A stretch of 64,000 nucleotides of DNA from Priestia megaterium (GCF_009497655.1 NZ_CP023317.1:4431501-4495500); one strand, 5' to 3'. Counted from the stretch's first letter, positions 33,513 to 42,426 are shown. Notes: generated by a model from the letters alone, not told the origin. A program made the numbers and translations.

Positions 33513-33719
33513 ATGAGAAGATTCTTACAGTTTTACTTTATGTTTAGTTCTCTGTTCTGTTTTGGAAGCGTTTTCGTCCTACTTATGTCTCAAGAATATT
33601 ATTTTGCACCGTTATTCCTCACACTGGGCTGTTTAAATATTTTTCTCTTTAAAGTATATATTCAAGAAAGTCGAAAAGATAAACAAGCTGCACCTGAAAA
33701 ACCAAAACCAACAATTTAA
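33513..33719 (+). CDS. Small two-helix membrane protein, unknown function
   Basis: A 68-residue protein with two hydrophobic segments (about 5-26 and 30-50), then a charged tail QESRKDKQAAPEKPKPTI. ATAGGAGG is nine bases before the ATG and an extended -10 promoter lies upstream, so I think it is real. I do not recognise the family. It lies alone on the plus strand between the PBP gene and a terminator shared with ssuD. Confidence 0.7.
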   Translation: MRRFLQFYFMFSSLFCFGSVFVLLMSQEYYFAPLFLTLGCLNIFLFKVYIQESRKDKQAAPEKPKPTI

Positions 33720-33748
33720 CGGACTCGTCTCTCGGCTGAGATGAATGT

Positions 33749-33787
33749 AAAAGAAGAACCGGTGAAAAATTCACCGGTTCTTCTTTT
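33749..33787. terminator. Bidirectional terminator between 33513 gene and ssu operon
   Basis: AAAAGAAGAACCGGTGAA and TTCACCGGTTCTTCTTTT form a near-perfect 18-bp stem with T-runs on both strands. Confidence 0.9.
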
Positions 33788-34910
33788 ACGAGGTTGAAGC
33801 TTTTGGAAACCTATCGTTTGCAATAATCTCACCGATGCTTTCACTCTTTCCTTCACCCTCATCAATATTTAAAAGCGGGAACAATAACTCTCCTACGTGA
33901 TAAGCTTCTTCTAAATGCGGATAGCCTGATAAAATAAAAGATTCAATTCCTAAAGCTTCATATTCTTTTATTCGTTTCGCTATATTTTCAGCACTGCCTA
34001 CCAGGGCAGTTCCTGCACCTCCCCGGACGAGCCCCACACCTGCCCATAAGTTAGGGCTAATCGTAAGTTCCTCTCGGGTTCCTCTATGAAGGCTCGCCAT
34101 TCGCTGCTGCCCAACTGAGTCATACCTTGCAAAAGTACGCTGTGCAGCTTGAATTGTGTCGTCGTCCAAATGCTGAATTAATCGATCGGCTGCTTCCCAA
34201 GCTTCTTCTTCCGTTTCCCGTACAATAATATGCAAACGAATCCCAAACTTAACGGTTCTGCCTTCTGCTTCTGCTTGCTTTCTCACAGCCGTTATTTTTT
34301 CTCTTACTTGTTCAGGAGGCTCTCCCCACGTTAAATACACGTCAGAATGTTTTGCTGCAACTTTTTGTCCTGCGGGTGAAGATCCGCCAAAATAAATAGG
34401 TGGAGAAGGTTTTTGAACAGGTGGATACAACAGCTCACTGTTCTCTACATGAATATGTTTTCCTTCATAATTAACCGTATCTCCAGCCAATAACCCTTTC
34501 CACACATCTAAAAATTCATCCGCAGCTTCATAACGTTCATCATGTGATAAGAAAAGGCCGTCTCCGGCTAATTCTGCTGGATCTCCTCCTGCTACTACGT
34601 TAACTAGTAAACGACCGTTTGAAATTCGATCAAGAGTCGAAGTCATGCGCGCTGCCACGGAAGGAGCCATAATGCCCGGACGTACAGCTACTAAAAATTT
34701 CAAACGCTCTGTTTCAGGTATAAGTGAAGCAGCCAATAGCCACGGGTCTTCGCATGATTTCCCCGTTGGAATCAGAACTCCTTCAAATCCTAACCGGTCA
34801 GCTGCTTGAGCAACTTGCCGAAAATATGAATAGTCTGCTGAACGACCTCCTCGATTTGTCCCTAGATATCTTCCATCTCCATGGGAAGGAATAAACCATA
34901 ACATTTTCAT
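33786..34910 (-). CDS. ssuD: FMNH2-dependent alkanesulfonate monooxygenase
   Basis: Bacterial-luciferase-family flavin monooxygenase of 374 residues that cleaves alkanesulfonates to sulfite and an aldehyde. The sequence has [15 protein letters not shown] at the N-terminus, [12 protein letters not shown] near 100-110, and [25 protein letters not shown]-type active-site region. It uses reduced FMN from SsuE, whose gene overlaps its start by four bases. Last gene of ssuB-A-C-E-D. Confidence 0.93.
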   Translation of the reverse strand: MKMLWFIPSHGDGRYLGTNRGGRSADYSYFRQVAQAADRLGFEGVLIPTGKSCEDPWLLAASLIPETERLKFLVAVRPGIMAPSVAARMTSTLDRISNGRLLVNVVAGGDPAELAGDGLFLSHDERYEAADEFLDVWKGLLAGDTVNYEGKHIHVENSELLYPPVQKPSPPIYFGGSSPAGQKVAAKHSDVYLTWGEPPEQVREKITAVRKQAEAEGRTVKFGIRLHIIVRETEEEAWEAADRLIQHLDDDTIQAAQRTFARYDSVGQQRMASLHRGTREELTISPNLWAGVGLVRGGAGTALVGSAENIAKRIKEYEALGIESFILSGYPHLEEAYHVGELLFPLLNIDEGEGKSESIGEIIANDRFPKASTS

Positions 34911-35461
34911 GATTCAACACTCCTTTTCGTTTGTTCTAGATGATATTCAAGCTCTTTTAATGAACGTTTAATTCTCGCTTCTGCTTCTTCCGCAATAAAC
35001 TCAATTTCATTTTCTTTCGTATAGGCCACCTCAGAATCAACAATATAAACTCCATGAATAAGAGCAGTAGCTCCTAAAACGGATAATGTCGGCTTAAATA
35101 CATAATCAAGAGCCAGTAGATGAGCAATGGTTCCCCCTGTAGCTATCGGCAGCACGGTTTTATTGTGCAAACCTTTTTCAGGTATTAAATCTAAAAATGT
35201 TTTTAAGATTCCTGTGTAGCTAGCTTTATAGATTGGGCTGACAATAATAACGGCATCAGCATCTGCCACTTTCTTTTGAGCTTCTTGAATCGCAGGGCTA
35301 GAAAAGTTAGCATATAGTAAGTCTTCAGCTGGTAGATCGCGGACATGCACGGTTTTTACTTCATGTTTTTCATTTTGCAGATATGCTGCAATATACTCAC
35401 TTAAAGCAGCTGACCTTGATTGTTTTGAAGGGCTTCCCGTAATAATTGTAAACTGACTCAT
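34907..35461 (-). CDS. ssuE: NAD(P)H-dependent FMN reductase of the sulfonate pathway
   Basis: Flavodoxin-like FMN reductase of about 184 residues; supplies FMNH2 to SsuD. It has [18 protein letters not shown], a phosphate-binding segment, and [23 protein letters not shown] near 75-95, typical of SsuE. I chose the ATG at 35461, with AAGGAG eight bases before it. As I recall, the B. subtilis ssu operon ends in ygaN rather than ssuE. Confidence 0.9.
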   Translation of the reverse strand: MSQFTIITGSPSKQSRSAALSEYIAAYLQNEKHEVKTVHVRDLPAEDLLYANFSSPAIQEAQKKVADADAVIIVSPIYKASYTGILKTFLDLIPEKGLHNKTVLPIATGGTIAHLLALDYVFKPTLSVLGATALIHGVYIVDSEVAYTKENEIEFIAEEAEARIKRSLKELEYHLEQTKRSVES

Positions 35462-35530
35462 TATCATCTCTCCTTTTAACTTATAAAACTGATAGATTTA
35501 CAAGGATTAATAAGTATATAAATCCTTCTT

Positions 35531-36385
35531 TTATTTTTCACCTGCGTAGCTGTCTCTCCATTTAAGAAGACGCTTTTCTAATACTCGGACAAATGAATCA
35601 GTTAATTTGCCTACAACAGCAAAAATGATAATTCCGACAAAAACTACATCTGTTTGAGAAAACTGCCTAGCATCCATAATCATATATCCTACACCTTCAC
35701 TTGCTCCCATTAATTCAGCTACTACCAGTCCGAGCCATGCAATACCTAAAGACAATCGGACACCAAGTAAAATATTAGGAAGAGCGGCTGGTAAAATGAG
35801 TTTCGTGATTTGTTTCCATTTACTAAATTGCAGAACACGCGCAACATCAAATAATTTCGAATCAACGCCGCGAATGCCTAAATACGTATTAACATAGATT
35901 GGGAAAAACGCACCGTTTGCAATTAGCAATATCTTTGAAATTTCCCCAAAGCCAAACCATAAGATAAATAAAGGAGCCAAGGCAAGGTGAGGAACAGTTC
36001 TAAGCATTTGAATGGATGGATCCATATAGTGCTCCGTTTTCTTTGAGAAACCGACAATAACACCAAATAGTAAACCTAGACCAGCTCCAACGGCAAAACC
36101 TATGGCAGCACGTAAAATACTGATTTGAAGATTAGCTCCGAGTTCTCCCGATACGATGAGCTGTTTGAAAGAAAGTACAATATCAACAGGTGTAGGAAGA
36201 ACGGTTTTAGATACATAGCCCGCAGAACCAATGATTTGCCACACGACGATAAGCAAAATTGGCACGACGAGAGAACGAAGGAAAATTCCCTGCTTATTTT
36301 TCGCTTCTTCCTTTCTTTTTTTCACTTGTTGCAAGTGAGCTGCTGAAGACTGGACATGTCCTGAAACCACGGATGTTTTACTCAT
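35531..36385 (-). CDS. ssuC: Sulfonate ABC transporter permease
   Basis: BPD-type ABC permease with about six membrane helices and the EAA loop (RVLQFSKWKQITKLILPAALPNILLGVRLS, near 190-220). Partner of SsuB ATPase and SsuA. Start chosen as ATG 36385 from the GAGGTG spacing; an ATG two codons earlier is possible. Confidence 0.92.
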   Translation of the reverse strand: MSKTSVVSGHVQSSAAHLQQVKKRKEEAKNKQGIFLRSLVVPILLIVVWQIIGSAGYVSKTVLPTPVDIVLSFKQLIVSGELGANLQISILRAAIGFAVGAGLGLLFGVIVGFSKKTEHYMDPSIQMLRTVPHLALAPLFILWFGFGEISKILLIANGAFFPIYVNTYLGIRGVDSKLFDVARVLQFSKWKQITKLILPAALPNILLGVRLSLGIAWLGLVVAELMGASEGVGYMIMDARQFSQTDVVFVGIIIFAVVGKLTDSFVRVLEKRLLKWRDSYAGEK

Positions 36386-36395
36386 TTTCATCACC

Positions 36396-37382
36396 TCATT
36401 TTTCTTTTAATGCTTTTTCAATAAATGAATTATCAACGACATCTCCTGTATCAATTTTCTTTTTAATAACGCCTAAAGATTGTTGAAAATCAGCTGTTCG
36501 CTGTTGTTCTGCAATAATTTCTTTAGAGGTTGGGCGATTATAGGCAGGATTATTTTTTAACACTTGTCTTACTACATCTTTATCTAGATTTTTTTGTTTT
36601 GCTAGAATATCCACAGATTCTTCAAAATGTTCGTTTTGCCATTCAAGTGCTTTTTGATAAACTTGTAAAAACTTAACGACTAACTCTGGATGATCTTTTG
36701 CAAAGCCTTCTCTTACAATAGTAAAGCCTGGTGAAGCAACCTTTAACGAATCGCCGTCTGCTAAAATACGAGCTTCATTTTTTAAGTTTTGCAGGGAGAT
36801 AAACGGTTCCCAAATTGACCATGCATCCACTGACCCATTTTCAAATGCTGGCTGAGCTTCGTCTGGCTGAAGCTGAATAATCTTTACGTCACTTGGCTTC
36901 AACCCATTTTGATCAAGAGCTCTGTACAATAAGTTAAAACCGCTGCTGCCTTTCGCAACCGCAATCTTTTTACCTTTTAAATCTTTTACGCTTTTAATCT
37001 TGCTGTTTTTTCCTACTAAAATAGCATTTCCTTTTAATCCGTCGCTCGAATTAGCAATTTCTAAAAATGGAATATCTGCCCCTTGACCAGAAATAACCGG
37101 TGAGTTTCCAACTTGGCCGAAATCCAAGTGTCCAGATGCTAACCCTTCAAATTGCGGAGGACCGCTTTGAAACTCTGTCCATTTAACGTTTACACCTATT
37201 TTTTTAAATTCTTTTTCAAACCATTTTTGGTTTTGTGCCAGCATTAAAGGTCCTAGGCTTTGTTGAATGCCAATATTGATCGTAACGTTTTTCGAATCTT
37301 CGCCGCTCGCTTTTTCTTTCGTCCCGCACCCAGCCAATGCGAGAACAAGTACAATAGCTGCAGTTAAAAGTAGCTTTTTCAT
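36396..37382 (-). CDS. ssuA: Sulfonate-binding lipoprotein of the ABC transporter
   Basis: Extracytoplasmic solute-binding protein of 328 residues. Lipoprotein signal with lipobox LALAGC (Cys near 19), then an NMT1/ThiY-like periplasmic fold with the family phrases GIQQSLGPLMLAQNQKWFE and HLDFGQVGNSPVISG. Stops 10 bases before the ssuC start. Confidence 0.93.
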   Translation of the reverse strand: MKKLLLTAAIVLVLALAGCGTKEKASGEDSKNVTINIGIQQSLGPLMLAQNQKWFEKEFKKIGVNVKWTEFQSGPPQFEGLASGHLDFGQVGNSPVISGQGADIPFLEIANSSDGLKGNAILVGKNSKIKSVKDLKGKKIAVAKGSSGFNLLYRALDQNGLKPSDVKIIQLQPDEAQPAFENGSVDAWSIWEPFISLQNLKNEARILADGDSLKVASPGFTIVREGFAKDHPELVVKFLQVYQKALEWQNEHFEESVDILAKQKNLDKDVVRQVLKNNPAYNRPTSKEIIAEQQRTADFQQSLGVIKKKIDTGDVVDNSFIEKALKEK

Positions 37383-37415
37383 CTGTTCTGTCTCCTTCTC
37401 TGTCTGATTGAATCT

Positions 37416-38159
37416 TTAATGTTCTCCTGCTTCTTCAAATTCTTTCAGCACTTGCTGCCTTAGCTGCTGAAAAGGTAGTTCTGTCTTTTTTCGCGGATGA
37501 CTAATTTCTACTGGAACAACCCGACTAATTTCTCCTGGTCTGGCACTCATAATCACAATTTTAGTTCCTAAGTAAATGGATTCATCTAAATCGTGGGTAA
37601 CAAAAATCATGGTTGTTTTTTCTTTTTTCCATATGTCTAACAGCACATCTTGCAGATGAGTGCGAGTAAAAGCATCCAACGCACCAAACGGTTCATCTAA
37701 CAATAAAACCTCGGGATTTCTTAAAAGAGCACGCGCAATCGCAACTCGTTGAGACATCCCCCCAGATAGTTCTCGAGGATAAGCTTTTTCAAATCCTTTC
37801 AGCCTGACAATATCAATTAGCTCATCTACGCGGCGCCGAACTTTCGAATCTTTCAGCGATAAGTCAGCCGCTATATTTTGCTCCACATTAAGCCACGGGA
37901 ACAAGCGGTGTTCTTGAAAGATCATTCCTTGTTTAATGCTAGGTCCGGCTATGTGCTTCCCGTTGATTTCAATGCGCCCTTCATAATCTATATCAAGTCC
38001 AGCGATCATTTTAAGCAGCGTACTTTTTCCGCATCCGCTCGGACCAATAATGGTAATAAATTCACCTTTATTAATCGTAAGATTTACATTTCGCAATGCT
38101 TGAGTTACTTGTTCTCCTTTTTGAAATGAGCGGTTAACCGATTGAATCACGACACTCAC
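37416..38159 (-). CDS. ssuB: Sulfonate ABC transporter ATP-binding protein
   Basis: ABC ATPase of 247 residues: Walker [10 protein letters not shown], signature LSGGMSQR, Walker [15 protein letters not shown]-loop VTHDLDE. I chose the GTG at 38159 (translated MSVVIQSVN) because GGAGGAGG lies seven bases upstream. The open frame from the ATG at 38213 begins inside a leader terminator and has no ribosome site. Confidence 0.93.
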   Translation of the reverse strand: MSVVIQSVNRSFQKGEQVTQALRNVNLTINKGEFITIIGPSGCGKSTLLKMIAGLDIDYEGRIEINGKHIAGPSIKQGMIFQEHRLFPWLNVEQNIAADLSLKDSKVRRRVDELIDIVRLKGFEKAYPRELSGGMSQRVAIARALLRNPEVLLLDEPFGALDAFTRTHLQDVLLDIWKKEKTTMIFVTHDLDESIYLGTKIVIMSARPGEISRVVPVEISHPRKKTELPFQQLRQQVLKEFEEAGEH

Positions 38160-38213
38160 AGCAATTCCTCCTCCTTGAATTTTTAAATCAAAAGCTATTT
38201 CACCTAAAAACAT

Positions 38214-38245
38214 AAAAGCTCCTACCTAAAAAAGGTAGGAGCTTT
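38214..38245 (-). terminator. Leader terminator (attenuator) ahead of ssuB
   Basis: AAAGCTCCTACC and GGTAGGAGCTTT form a 12-bp stem with a seven-base loop, followed by TTTTATGTTTTT. It lies between the ssu promoter and the ssuB start, so readthrough must be controlled. B. subtilis ssu genes are known to be regulated at both initiation and termination. Confidence 0.75.
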
Positions 38246-38302
38246 CGGTTGACCGATCAGCCCGTTGCTATAGTTAACTGATTTGTTATTGGATTATTTT
38301 GA

Positions 38303-38330
38303 ATTTTATCATATTAATCCGATTTGTCAA
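38303..38330 (-). promoter_or_regulatory. Sigma-A promoter of the ssu operon
   Basis: TTGACA (38325-38330), 16-base spacer, TAAAAT (38303-38308) on the minus strand. The predicted leader to ssuB is about 135 bases and contains the attenuator hairpin. Confidence 0.65.
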
Positions 38331-38346
38331 CTGTGTTTTATATATT

Positions 38347-39561
38347 TTATCCATTAGATTCTTGAGGATTTGGTTTTTTCCATTTAAATATTGAGTTTAA
38401 AAATCCGTATATATGCTTAGACTCCTTCGTTAACAAAGGACCAATAATAGCTAAAATCAATACATAAAGCGCAGCGAATGGCTGAAGGATGGCCGATAAT
38501 CCTCCTTCAATTCCGATGTTAGCCATAATGATTGAAAACTCACCTCGTGACATGATTGTTAATCCAATATTGGTAGAAGCCTTGTGTGACAGCCCGCTTT
38601 TTCTTCCTGAAATCATACCGGCTGTAAAGTTACCAATAATCGTAAGCGCAACTGCTCCAAGGGCAAGCCAGCCTGCATCCCAGAGCGTGAGAGGATCAAT
38701 ACTTAATCCGAAGCTGAAGAAAAAGATGGCTCCAAAGAAATCACGAAACGGTACGACAAGATGTTCAATCCGATCGCGATGTTCTGTTTCAGAAAATACA
38801 AGCCCAAGCAATAATGCTCCAATTGCTTCTGCCACGTGAATTGTTTCTGAGAAGCCTGCCACAAAAAACAATACCGCAAAAACGACGATTATAAAGATTT
38901 CATTCGATGAAATATTTAAAAGTTTATTTAGTAGAGGCGTAGCTTTTCGAGCAATGATAAAGAACAGCATCATATAGCCAAACGCAATTAAAATAGATGT
39001 TAAAGATCCAGCAAGCGATCCGTGGTCTCCAAGCACCAACCCTGAAACGACAGAAAGATAAACCGCTAAGAAAATATCTTCAAACATGATGATCCCTAAT
39101 ATCAATTCCGTTTCTGGATTTGCCGTTCGTTTTAAATCAACCAATACTTTTGCGACAATTGCGCTGGACGAAATCGTAATAATTCCAGCGATAATCAGCA
39201 CTTCAAGAAGAGGATTTCCTGTCAGGTATCCATACAATAATCCTAAGGTAAAGTTAATTAAAATATAAATAGATCCTCCCACCGCGATGGACTTACCTGA
39301 TTTAATTAACTTTCCAACTGAAAATTCTAACCCTAAATAAAAGAGTAAAAAGAGAACTCCAATTCTCCCCATAAATTCAATAATCTCTTGGCTTTCAATA
39401 AACTTTAAACTGAATGAGCCAAACTCAGGAGCATGGGGACCAACCGCCATGCCCAGCAGAATGAGGAATGGAATAATCGTAAATTTAAATTTATGTGCTA
39501 GTATAGCCGCTAAAGCGACTAGTAACAAAGCTGTCCCAACTTCAAATACTAAATGATCCAA
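38347..39561 (-). CDS. khtU: Cation:proton antiporter, CPA2 family (KhtU-like)
   Basis: A 404-residue membrane protein with about twelve hydrophobic helices, Na+/H+ exchanger (CPA2) family. In B. subtilis KhtU is a K+/H+ antiporter controlled by KhtT. Conserved GLEFSVGKL and FGLSIDPL segments are seen. The start is TTG at 39561, directly after the khtT stop, with AAGGAGG inside the end of khtT. Translation is likely coupled. Confidence 0.9.
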   Translation of the reverse strand: MDHLVFEVGTALLLVALAAILAHKFKFTIIPFLILLGMAVGPHAPEFGSFSLKFIESQEIIEFMGRIGVLFLLFYLGLEFSVGKLIKSGKSIAVGGSIYILINFTLGLLYGYLTGNPLLEVLIIAGIITISSSAIVAKVLVDLKRTANPETELILGIIMFEDIFLAVYLSVVSGLVLGDHGSLAGSLTSILIAFGYMMLFFIIARKATPLLNKLLNISSNEIFIIVVFAVLFFVAGFSETIHVAEAIGALLLGLVFSETEHRDRIEHLVVPFRDFFGAIFFFSFGLSIDPLTLWDAGWLALGAVALTIIGNFTAGMISGRKSGLSHKASTNIGLTIMSRGEFSIIMANIGIEGGLSAILQPFAALYVLILAIIGPLLTKESKHIYGFLNSIFKWKKPNPQESNG

Positions 39562-40062
39562 TTATGAACTACCTCCTTGTGAAAGCAATTCTTTAATGAG
39601 CGTTTTTAAATTTCCTCTTTCACCAGAGATGACAAGCGTATCTCCTTCTTCAATTAACGTATCTGGTCCTGGGGTGGATAATTTTTTTTGCGTGTTTTTA
39701 ATGACAGCGATGATTGTGACATCATAGTTGCTGCGAACGTCAATTTCGCCAATTGTTTTACTGTGAGCTTTGGCCTGTTTTTCAACTTTGTACCATTCAA
39801 TCACTAAGTCATTGAATGCCACTTCAATGGTTTCCATTGCTTTTGGCTTGTAAATCATGCCGCCTAAAATTGCAGCTAGCTGTCTTGATTCCGTATCTGT
39901 TAACGTAATGTCAAAAATGCTTTCTTCTAAATCTTTTTGATCGAAGTGGTAGATTTCGCGTCGTCCATCATCATGAATAATAACGACCACACGGTTTCCT
40001 CCGCTTGTCTCAATTTCAAATTTACGGCCGATTCCTGGTAATTCCGTTTCTTTAATCATCAT
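39562..40062 (-). CDS. khtT: Regulatory subunit of K+/H+ antiporter with TrkA-C domain (KhtT-like)
   Basis: A 166-residue cytosolic protein. N-terminal half with ELPGIGRKFEIET, then an RCK_C/TrkA-C domain (about 80-160, ending TLIEEGDTLVISGERGNLK). B. subtilis KhtT gates KhtU and binds c-di-AMP. AGGAG lies ten bases upstream of the ATG. No khtS gene is present. Confidence 0.9.
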   Translation of the reverse strand: MMIKETELPGIGRKFEIETSGGNRVVVIIHDDGRREIYHFDQKDLEESIFDITLTDTESRQLAAILGGMIYKPKAMETIEVAFNDLVIEWYKVEKQAKAHSKTIGEIDVRSNYDVTIIAVIKNTQKKLSTPGPDTLIEEGDTLVISGERGNLKTLIKELLSQGGSS

Positions 40063-40113
40063 TGAATGATCACTCCTATAAAGTTTTTAAGAAGAATATT
40101 AAATTTTCATTGC

Positions 40114-40142
40114 ATTATTTGTATAGAAAATCCCCATGACAA
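40114..40142 (-). promoter_or_regulatory. Candidate promoter of khtTU
   Basis: TTGTCA (40137-40142), 17-base spacer, AATAAT (40114-40119). Confidence 0.45.
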
Positions 40143-40210
40143 ATAAGCCTAAGAATAGTAGGTAATTTTAGGTTTGAAGAAAAGGCTGCTGAAATTTCAA
40201 CCTTTTTTAT

Positions 40211-40537
40211 TTAATTGAGGTAACTTGATTGAAAGATTTTTGGATAAAAAAGTGTTTTCTTGAGGAAAAAATACGCAATTTGATGCGTCGGAATGATGAG
40301 CTTGGTACTCACCCATACTAAAGCAAAAGTTACTATCACACTTTGTATTAGAGATCCTATTTGTTTGACGCTGTGCTTAGCTCCTGGAGACATGTGCACG
40401 ATATCCGTGTAATGCTGTACCGAACTTTTTGTGACCTTTACTTTTTCAAAGTCATTATCAATAAATTTATCTGGCAAACTCGCAAAAGGCAAGCAGAATA
40501 TCATGCATAATAATACCCCTAACCATACATTTTTCAT
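40211..40537 (-). CDS. Unrecognised membrane protein with signal-like N-terminus
   Basis: About 108 residues. A hydrophobic N-terminal helix or signal peptide (WLGVLLCMIFCLPFAS), a polar middle of about 45 residues, then a second hydrophobic helix (about 65-85, SVIVTFALVWVSTKLII) and a basic, aromatic tail. I do not recognise a family. Support for a real gene: GAGGTG just before the ATG at 40537 and a near-consensus promoter upstream whose -35 overlaps a perfect dyad. It lies alone between khtTU and gerE. No terminator is obvious downstream. Confidence 0.6.
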   Translation of the reverse strand: MKNVWLGVLLCMIFCLPFASLPDKFIDNDFEKVKVTKSSVQHYTDIVHMSPGAKHSVKQIGSLIQSVIVTFALVWVSTKLIIPTHQIAYFFLKKTLFYPKIFQSSYLN

Positions 40538-40581
40538 CATCTCACCTCTCTTTCTTTTGAAGTAGTATCTCCTTACTTAAA

Positions 40582-40610
40582 AGTATACGTACTCTGAAAT
40601 TCAATTTCAA
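40582..40610 (-). promoter_or_regulatory. Promoter of the 40211 gene with overlapping 7-1-7 dyad
   Basis: TTGAAA (40605-40610), 17-base spacer, TATACT (40582-40587) on the minus strand. TGAAATTCAATTTCA (40595-40609) is a perfect 7-1-7 inverted repeat that overlaps the -35 and spacer, as expected for a repressor site. Confidence 0.65.
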
Positions 40611-40704
40611 GCAATAAGTTTCTTTTATAAAGATTTACCTTTTTTATAATATTTTCTTAATGATATTCTTTTTAGATACATATGCGATACTTAAAAAAAT
40701 ATAC

Positions 40705-40736
40705 AAAAAGCTGGCTTTCTAAAAAGAAAGCCAGCT
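40705..40736 (-). terminator. gerE terminator
   Basis: GAGCTGGCTTTC and GAAAGCCAGCTT stem with a six-base loop and a T-run on the minus strand, directly after the gerE stop. Confidence 0.88.
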
Positions 40737-40740
40737 CATG

Positions 40741-40965
40741 TTATAGTTCAAGTTCTCCCATTCGAAGGAGTTCTACGACTGCTTGAGAACGCCCCTTGAC
40801 TCCAAGCTTTTGCATCGCATTAGAAATATGATTTCGAACTGTTTTTTCGCTAATGAATAGTTCACTCGCGATTTCTTTTGTTGTTTTGTCCTGTACTAAA
40901 AGCTCGAATACTTCTCGTTCACGCTTTGTAAGTAGCGGTTTAGGTTGAAACTCTTTTTCTTTCAA
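40741..40965 (-). CDS. gerE: Spore coat transcription factor GerE
   Basis: A 74-residue LuxR/FixJ-type helix-turn-helix regulator, essentially the DNA-binding domain alone: [22 protein letters not shown] then [18 protein letters not shown]. GerE is the last regulator in the mother-cell line and activates or represses sigma-K-dependent coat genes. AGGAGGG precedes the start at 40965. A sigma-K promoter lies about 65 bases upstream, as known for B. subtilis gerE. Confidence 0.96.
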   Translation of the reverse strand: MKEKEFQPKPLLTKREREVFELLVQDKTTKEIASELFISEKTVRNHISNAMQKLGVKGRSQAVVELLRMGELEL

Positions 40966-41025
40966 TGTAACCCTCCTTGCCTGATCCTGAGTTGAACTAT
41001 CGGATGGGTGTAAATTTAGTCAACA

Positions 41026-41054
41026 TATCTTATGTGCGGTATGCCTACGCGGTT
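41026..41054 (-). promoter_or_regulatory. Sigma-K promoter of gerE
   Basis: Minus strand AACC (41051-41054), 16-base spacer, CATAAGATA (41026-41034). It fits the sigma-K pattern mACm-N16-CATANNNTA. Confidence 0.75.
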
Positions 41055-41103
41055 ACTAGTTTTAGAAAAAATATGCAAAAAACTCTTTTTTACCTTTGAA
41101 AAA

Positions 41104-41138
41104 GAAAAAAAGCCTGAAGAAAGAGCCTTCAAGCCATT
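41104..41138 (-). terminator. Terminator after the thioesterase gene
   Basis: GGCTTGAAGG and CTTCAGGCT stem with one G-T pair, followed by seven T on the minus strand. Confidence 0.7.
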
Positions 41139-41139
41139 T

Positions 41140-41589
41140 TTATATAGTCGATAAACACCTTTTCATCTCTTCATTCCAAGGCACGCTTTTTCCTGTTTCT
41201 TTAGAAATTTGCACCATTGTTCCTCTCCCCGTGAGTACAACCTCTCCTTGCTCATTTTGAATCATATAGTGTAAATCAACCGAAGAACGTCCGATTTTAT
41301 GGGCCTTTACAAAAACAGCTAGCACGTTGCCAAAATACACTTGTTTGACATAGTCGCACTGCAAATCAGCCACCACCGGTATCGTTCCCTCATACTCACT
41401 CGTCCACTTTTGCATAAAGCCAATATGGTGAAAGAATTCCGTACGTATTTGTTCAAAATAAACAAAAGGAACCGTATTATTTAAGTGCCCAAACATATCT
41501 GTTTCCGAAAATCTTACCTTGATTTTCTGCTTAAACGAAAATGACTCTTTCCAGTGATCCATGTCTTCAATATACGAAATATTATTCAT
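41140..41589 (-). CDS. ysmA: 4-hydroxybenzoyl-CoA thioesterase-like acyl-CoA thioesterase (YsmA-like)
   Basis: A hotdog-fold protein of 149 residues. VRFSETDMFGHLNNTVPFVYFEQIRTEFF near 26-54 is the 4HBT active-site block (the conserved aspartate and HLNN). Acyl-CoA hydrolysis is likely; the natural substrate is unknown. It sits between sdhB and gerE, as in B. subtilis. Confidence 0.88.
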   Translation of the reverse strand: MNNISYIEDMDHWKESFSFKQKIKVRFSETDMFGHLNNTVPFVYFEQIRTEFFHHIGFMQKWTSEYEGTIPVVADLQCDYVKQVYFGNVLAVFVKAHKIGRSSVDLHYMIQNEQGEVVLTGRGTMVQISKETGKSVPWNEEMKRCLSTI

Positions 41590-41618
41590 CTGTATTTCCT
41601 CCGTTCGTCATAGACAAA

Positions 41619-41647
41619 ATAAAACCTCTCCACGTGGAGAGGTTTTG
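41619..41647 (-). terminator. sdhCAB terminator
   Basis: CCTCTCCACGTGGAGAGG is a perfect palindrome, preceded and followed by A- and T-runs. It lies just past sdhB. Confidence 0.85.
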
Positions 41648-41652
41648 AGTGG

Positions 41653-42426
41653 TTATACTTGATCGCTACCAAAGAAACTTCTGAATGCTTGAATTGTTGT
41701 GTCGCGGTTCAAAGCTGCGATTGAAGTAGTCAATGGAATTCCTTTTGGACATGATTGAACGCAGTTTTGAGAGTTCCCGCAGTTCGCTAGCCCTCCATCA
41801 CCCATAATCGTCTCTAAACGTTCTCCTTTATTTAACGCACCGGTTGGATGGGCATTAAACAAGCGAACTTGAGAAAGCGGTGCTGGACCGATGAAGTTTG
41901 ACTTGTCGTTTACGTTTGGACAAGCTTCTAAGCAAACGCCGCATGTCATACACTTGGATAACTCATACGCCCACTGACGTTTCTTTTCAGGCATACGCGG
42001 TCCTGGTCCTAAATCGTATGTGCCATCGATCGGAACCCAGGCTTTTACTTTTTTCAGTGAATCAAACATACGGCTGCGGTCTACCTGCAAGTCACGAACA
42101 ACAGGGAATGTTTTCATTGGCTGCAAGCGAATCGGCTGTTCTAGTTTATCAACAAGAGCTGTACATGACTGACGAGGTTTACCGTTGATAACCATTGAAC
42201 AGGCTCCACATACTTCCTCTAAACAGTTCATTTCCCAGTTTATCGGAGCAACCTCTTTACCTGAAGCATCAACAGGGTTACGTCTGATTTCCATCAGTGC
42301 TGAAATAACGTTCATATTCGGACGATACGGAATTTCAAACTCCTGATTGTAAGGAGCAGATTCAGCTGAATCTTGACGTGTAATAATGAAGCGCACTGTC
42401 TTTTGGACTGTTTGTTGTTCACTCAT
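41653..42426 (-). CDS. sdhB: Succinate dehydrogenase iron-sulfur subunit
   Basis: Electron-transfer subunit of complex II. The 257-residue protein has the [2Fe-2S] cysteines in CLEEVCGACSM near 68-78, the [4Fe-4S] and [3Fe-4S] cysteines in CMTCGVCLEACP near 157 and in the NCGNSQNCVQSCPKG segment near 216-230. Last gene of sdhCAB, three bases after sdhA. Confidence 0.97.
   Translation of the reverse strand: MSEQQTVQKTVRFIITRQDSAESAPYNQEFEIPYRPNMNVISALMEIRRNPVDASGKEVAPINWEMNCLEEVCGACSMVINGKPRQSCTALVDKLEQPIRLQPMKTFPVVRDLQVDRSRMFDSLKKVKAWVPIDGTYDLGPGPRMPEKKRQWAYELSKCMTCGVCLEACPNVNDKSNFIGPAPLSQVRLFNAHPTGALNKGERLETIMGDGGLANCGNSQNCVQSCPKGIPLTTSIAALNRDTTIQAFRSFFGSDQV

Noticed and set aside
38215-38300. 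SAM (S-box) riboswitch in the ssu leader
   Set aside because: Only a faint resemblance to one segment; the conserved GAGGGA and the four-way core are absent and the leader is too short.
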